Below are positions 12,403 to 15,282 of a DNA stretch of 15,282 nt, in pieces. The notes below the pieces were generated by a model, which did no database searches, was not told where the DNA came from, and saw only the letters and a list, made by a program, of their open reading frames with translations. Each line of letters opens with the position of its first letter. The stretch's first letter is position 1. Source of the DNA: DASTQL01 sp035761805 (GTDB taxonomy: Bacteria > Actinomycetota > Actinomycetes > Jiangellales > Jiangellaceae); the NCBI GenBank assembly GCA_035761805.1, contig DASTQL010000154.1, positions 1 through 15,282 on the forward strand. The letters run 5' to 3'. The position numbers and the translations under genes were made by a program.

Positions 12403-13839
12403 GTGACGCCACCCGAGCCGACCAGCGGCCCGACGACGTCGGCCCCGACCACGCCGGCCCCGATGACCTTGGGCGCACTCCGCGCCAGTGGCCACCGGCA
12501 CCGCTCCGTCAAGGCCGAGGTCCGCGCCAACCTGCTCGCCCGGCTCCGGGACGGGGAGCCGCGCTTCCCGGGCATCGTCGGCTTCGACGAGACGGTGCTG
12601 CCCGAGCTCGAGCGCGCCCTGCTGGCCGGCCACGACGTCGTGCTGCTCGGCGAGCGCGGCCAGGGGAAGACCCGGTTGATCCGCACGCTGGCGGGCCTGC
12701 TGGACGAGTGGACGCCCGCACTGGCGGGCTCTGAGCTGCACGAGCACCCGTACGAGCCGATCACGCCGTGGGGGCGCCGACGGGTCGCCGAGTGCGGCGA
12801 CGAGACACCGGTGACGTGGGTGCACCGCTCCGAGCGCTACGCGGAGAAGCTGGCCACCCCCGACACGAGCGTCGGCGACCTGGTCGGCGACGTCGACCCC
12901 GTCAAGGTGGCGGAGGGGCGCAGCCTGGGCGACCCGGAGACCGTGCACTACGGGCTCGTGCCGCGCACGCACCGCGGGATCTTCGCGGTCAACGAGTTGC
13001 CCGACCTCGCGGAGCGGATCCAGGTCTCGCTGCTCAACGTGCTGGAGGAGCGCGACATCCAGGTCCGCGGCTACGTGCTTCGCCTGCCCCTCGACGTCCT
13101 CGTCGTGGCCAGCGCCAACCCCGAGGACTACACCAACCGCGGCCGCATCATCACACCGCTCAAGGACCGCTTCGGAGCCGAGATCCGCACGCACTACCCC
13201 ATGGCGCTCCCCGACGAGATCGATCTCGTACGGCAGGAGGCGCGGCTCGTCGGCGAGGTGCCCGACCACGTGCTCGAGGTGATTGCGCGGTTCGCCCGGG
13301 GGGTGCGGGAGTCGTCGGCGGTGGACCAGCGGTCGGGGGTGTCGGCGCGGTTCGCGATCGCGTGCGCCGAAGGGGCGGCCGCCGCGGCCCTGCGGCGCTC
13401 GGCGATCACCGGTGACGGCGAGCCGGTCGCCCGCGTCGGCGACCTGCCGCCGGTCGTGCCCACGCTGCGCGGCAAGGTGGAGTTCGAGATGGGCGAGGAG
13501 GGCCGGGAGCACGAGGTCCTCGACCACCTGCTCCGGGTGGCCGTGGCCGGGGTGTTCCGCGACCGGCTCGGCGGCCTGGACCTGTCGGGCTTCACCGACC
13601 GCTTCGCCGACGGGGTCGTCGTCGAGGACGGTGACCTGGTGCCCGCACCCCGGCTGCTCGAGCAGCTCGGTCCGGTGTCGGGTCTGGCCAAGGTGCTGGA
13701 CCGGCTCGGCCTCGAGGACGCCGCCTCCCCCGGTCACGCCGCTGCCGCGGTCGAGTTGGTGCTGGAGGGGTTGCACCTCACCCGGCGCCTGGCCAAGGAC
13801 GTGCTGGACGACGGCACCCGGGTGTACGGAGCCTCGTGA
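12403..13839 (+). CDS. MoxR/BchI-like AAA+ ATPase
   Basis: A 478-aa AAA+ ATPase of the magnesium-chelatase-I/MoxR type. A Thr/Pro-rich N-terminus (1-22) precedes the module. Walker A is GERGQGKT (83-90). The Walker B position reads RGIFAVNELPDL (191-202), with Asn197-Glu198 where Asp-Glu is usual. Then AERIQVSLLNVLEERDIQVRG (203-223), sensor 1 VVASANPEDYTNRG (234-247), Arg finger TPLKDRFGAE (251-260) and sensor-2-like GVSARFA (312-318). About 160 more residues form the C-terminal helical part. As I know the family, such ATPases pair with a VWA protein, encoded here 13 nt downstream, and remodel or insert metal or cofactors into targets. No bch or moxF-type client genes are in the window, so the client is unknown. 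Start chosen from TACGGT-N6-GTG. Confidence 0.9.
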   Translation: MTPPEPTSGPTTSAPTTPAPMTLGALRASGHRHRSVKAEVRANLLARLRDGEPRFPGIVGFDETVLPELERALLAGHDVVLLGERGQGKTRLIRTLAGLLDEWTPALAGSELHEHPYEPITPWGRRRVAECGDETPVTWVHRSERYAEKLATPDTSVGDLVGDVDPVKVAEGRSLGDPETVHYGLVPRTHRGIFAVNELPDLAERIQVSLLNVLEERDIQVRGYVLRLPLDVLVVASANPEDYTNRGRIITPLKDRFGAEIRTHYPMALPDEIDLVRQEARLVGEVPDHVLEVIARFARGVRESSAVDQRSGVSARFAIACAEGAAAAALRRSAITGDGEPVARVGDLPPVVPTLRGKVEFEMGEEGREHEVLDHLLRVAVAGVFRDRLGGLDLSGFTDRFADGVVVEDGDLVPAPRLLEQLGPVSGLAKVLDRLGLEDAASPGHAAAAVELVLEGLHLTRRLAKDVLDDGTRVYGAS

Positions 13840-13852
13840 TCGCCCCCGGCCG

Positions 13853-15282
13853 ATGACTCGCTACCGCTACGGCGCCTGGCGCGGCGGCCGGGACCCGCTG
13901 GCCCCGCCGTACGACGTCCGGGCCGCCCTCGACGACGTGGGCGCCGACGTGCTCGCGGGGGGCAGCCTGCGCGACGCGCTGCGCGACCTCCTCCGCCGAG
14001 GACCCGAGCGCGGGCGCGGCCTCGACGACCTGCTCGACAAGGTGCGCCGGCGGCGCAACCAGCTGCGACGGCGCGGCGACCTTGCGGGCACACTCGACCA
14101 GGTCCGTGAGCTGCTGGACCGCGCCCTGGCCGCCGAGCGCGAGGCCCTCGCGGGAGAGGACTCCGACGACGCCCGGCTGCGCGAGGCCGGGCTCGACTCC
14201 CTGCCCGAGGACACAGCCCGGGCCGTGACCGAGCTCGAGGACTACGACTGGCGATCGCCGGAAGCGGGGGCGGCCTACGAGCAGATCCGCGAGATGCTCC
14301 GGCGCGAGGTCCTCGACCAGCAGTTCGCCGGGCTGCGCCAGGCCCTGCGTGGCGGCGACCCCGAGTCGGCGCAACGCATCCGCGACATGCTGGCCGACCT
14401 CAACGCGCTGCTCGCCGCCCATGCGCGGGGCGAGGACACGACCGACCGGTTCCGGGGGTTCATGGAGCGGCACGGGGAGTTCTTCCCCGAGCAGCCGCGC
14501 GATGTCGACGAGCTGGTCGACGCCCTGGCCCGGCGGGCCGCGGCAGCCGAGCGGCTGATGCGATCCCTCACCCCCGAGCAGCGCGACGAGCTCTCGCGAC
14601 TCGTCGAGGACGCGCTCGCCGACGTCGACCTCGCCAGCGAGCTGGCCCAGCTCCGCGACAACCTGCGAGCGCTGCGACCTGGGCTGGACTGGCGGTCGCG
14701 CGAACGACTCCAGGGCGACGAGCCCCTCTCGTACGGGGAGGCGACGGGCGCGCTGGAGGAGCTCGCCGACCTGGACGCGCTGGCCGAGCAGCTGTCGCAG
14801 GACTACCCCGGCGCCACCCTCGACGACGTCGACGTCGAGGCGGTCGAGCGCCAGCTCGGTCAGGGCGCCGTGGCCGACCTTCGGTCACTGCGCGAGCTCG
14901 AGCGGGAGCTGGAGCGACAGGGCTGGCTGACCCGTGACGCGGACGGCCTGCAGCTGTCGCCCAAGGCGTTGCGCCGGCTCGGCCAGACGGCGCTGCGACG
15001 GGTGTTCTCGCAACTGAACGCCCGCGGTGCCGGGGACCACGACGTGCACGACGCCGGGGCCGCCGGCGACCAGACCGGCTCCTGGCGGGACTGGCGGTTC
15101 GGGGACGAGCAGCCGCTCGACGTGGCCCGGACCGTGACCAACGCCGTCCTCCGGACCGCCGGCACTGCGGAGCCGGGCCCGCCGGTGCGGCTGGACGTCG
15201 ACGACTTCGCGGTGGCGGAGACCGAGCGCCGCTCCACCGCAGCGGTGGCGCTGCTCGTGGACCTCTCGTTCTCGATGGTCCA
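13853..15282 (+). CDS. VWA domain-containing protein, partner of the AAA+ ATPase (3' truncated)
   Basis: An open frame from ATG 13853 to the window edge (476 residues visible, no stop). The opening MTRYRYGAWRGG is typical of the VWA protein following this ATPase type. Residues about 20-440 are highly charged and mostly helical, with many Leu/Glu/Arg/Asp heptad-like runs (LRDALRDLLRRG, LDDLLDKVRRRR), suggesting coiled-coil or scaffold function. A segment rich in Asp/Gly and Trp (about 395-425) precedes the terminal domain. At 463-476 VAVALLVDLSFSMV begins the VWA fold, with D470, S472 and S474 of the MIDAS DxSxS motif. The TxD parts of the site are outside the window. No ribosome site is obvious; the 13-bp gap suggests translation linked to the ATPase. 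Function should be joint: VWA binds the client or metal, AAA+ supplies force. Confidence 0.85.
   Translation, partial: MTRYRYGAWRGGRDPLAPPYDVRAALDDVGADVLAGGSLRDALRDLLRRGPERGRGLDDLLDKVRRRRNQLRRRGDLAGTLDQVRELLDRALAAEREALAGEDSDDARLREAGLDSLPEDTARAVTELEDYDWRSPEAGAAYEQIREMLRREVLDQQFAGLRQALRGGDPESAQRIRDMLADLNALLAAHARGEDTTDRFRGFMERHGEFFPEQPRDVDELVDALARRAAAAERLMRSLTPEQRDELSRLVEDALADVDLASELAQLRDNLRALRPGLDWRSRERLQGDEPLSYGEATGALEELADLDALAEQLSQDYPGATLDDVDVEAVERQLGQGAVADLRSLRELERELERQGWLTRDADGLQLSPKALRRLGQTALRRVFSQLNARGAGDHDVHDAGAAGDQTGSWRDWRFGDEQPLDVARTVTNAVLRTAGTAEPGPPVRLDVDDFAVAETERRSTAAVALLVDLSFSMV

Noticed and set aside
11404..13776. 790-aa minus-strand open frame
   Set aside because: It covers the AAA+ gene antisense and the oxidoreductase in the wrong frame. 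The genuine frames show full family motifs; this one shows none.
14275..15237. Minus-strand frames over the VWA gene (such as 14275-14661 and 14860-15237)
   Set aside because: They are Ser/Arg/Ala-rich shadows. The plus frame is open for 476 codons and ends in a MIDAS motif.

Overview
This is high-GC chromosomal DNA from an actinomycete. GC-biased third codon positions, many GTG starts, 4-bp stop/start overlaps, an F420-type luciferase-like oxidoreductase and a DrrAB exporter all point to Actinobacteria. Nocardioidaceae or a relative is my guess from gene style only. I see no mobile element, CRISPR array, tRNA or rRNA, and nothing that clearly marks recent transfer.

Layout. 1-294 (+) is the C-terminal end of a GH13/trehalose-synthase-like enzyme. 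It is separated by a 17-bp-stem hairpin (326-364) from the convergent DrrAB-type ABC exporter (394-2246, -), whose two genes overlap by 4 bp. After a 318-bp intergenic region comes a two-gene (-) operon (2565-3748): a DUF4097-like beta-repeat protein and a DUF2089 zinc-ribbon/HTH protein. These also overlap by 4 bp and carry a similar short helical module. Threonine ammonia-lyase with an ACT domain follows (3796-5031, -). It is divergent from a MarR regulator, a 14-TM DHA2 transporter and a second 12-TM MFS transporter (5149-8600, +), which form an efflux operon.

8640-9573 (+) is a compact ArsR/SRPBCC operon whose promoter is bracketed by two TCAACC...GGTTGA palindromes. A hairpin (9593-9632) separates it from a convergent class I SAM methyltransferase (9676-10515, -). 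The methyltransferase is divergent from an HxlR-type regulator with an SCP2-like C-terminal domain (10674-11351, +). That regulator overlaps tail-to-tail by 54 bp with a luciferase-like monooxygenase (11298-12308, -). Divergent from the monooxygenase is a MoxR/BchI-like AAA+ ATPase (12403-13839, +). It is followed after 13 bp by a VWA-domain protein that runs off the window just as its metal-binding DxSxS motif appears (13853-15282, +).

Working logic. The window is a string of small regulator-plus-effector modules: drug export (DrrAB, MarR-MFS-MFS), probable envelope-state sensing (DUF4097/DUF2089), ArsR-SRPBCC, HxlR-methyltransferase, and an AAA+/VWA remodelling pair. Several genes appear to be translated from leaderless mRNAs: a TANNNT-like -10 box lies 6-7 nt before the GTG/ATG and no Shine-Dalgarno is visible. 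Others have strong AGGAGG-type sites. The best candidates for something little described are the DUF4097/DUF2089 pair and the AAA+/VWA pair.
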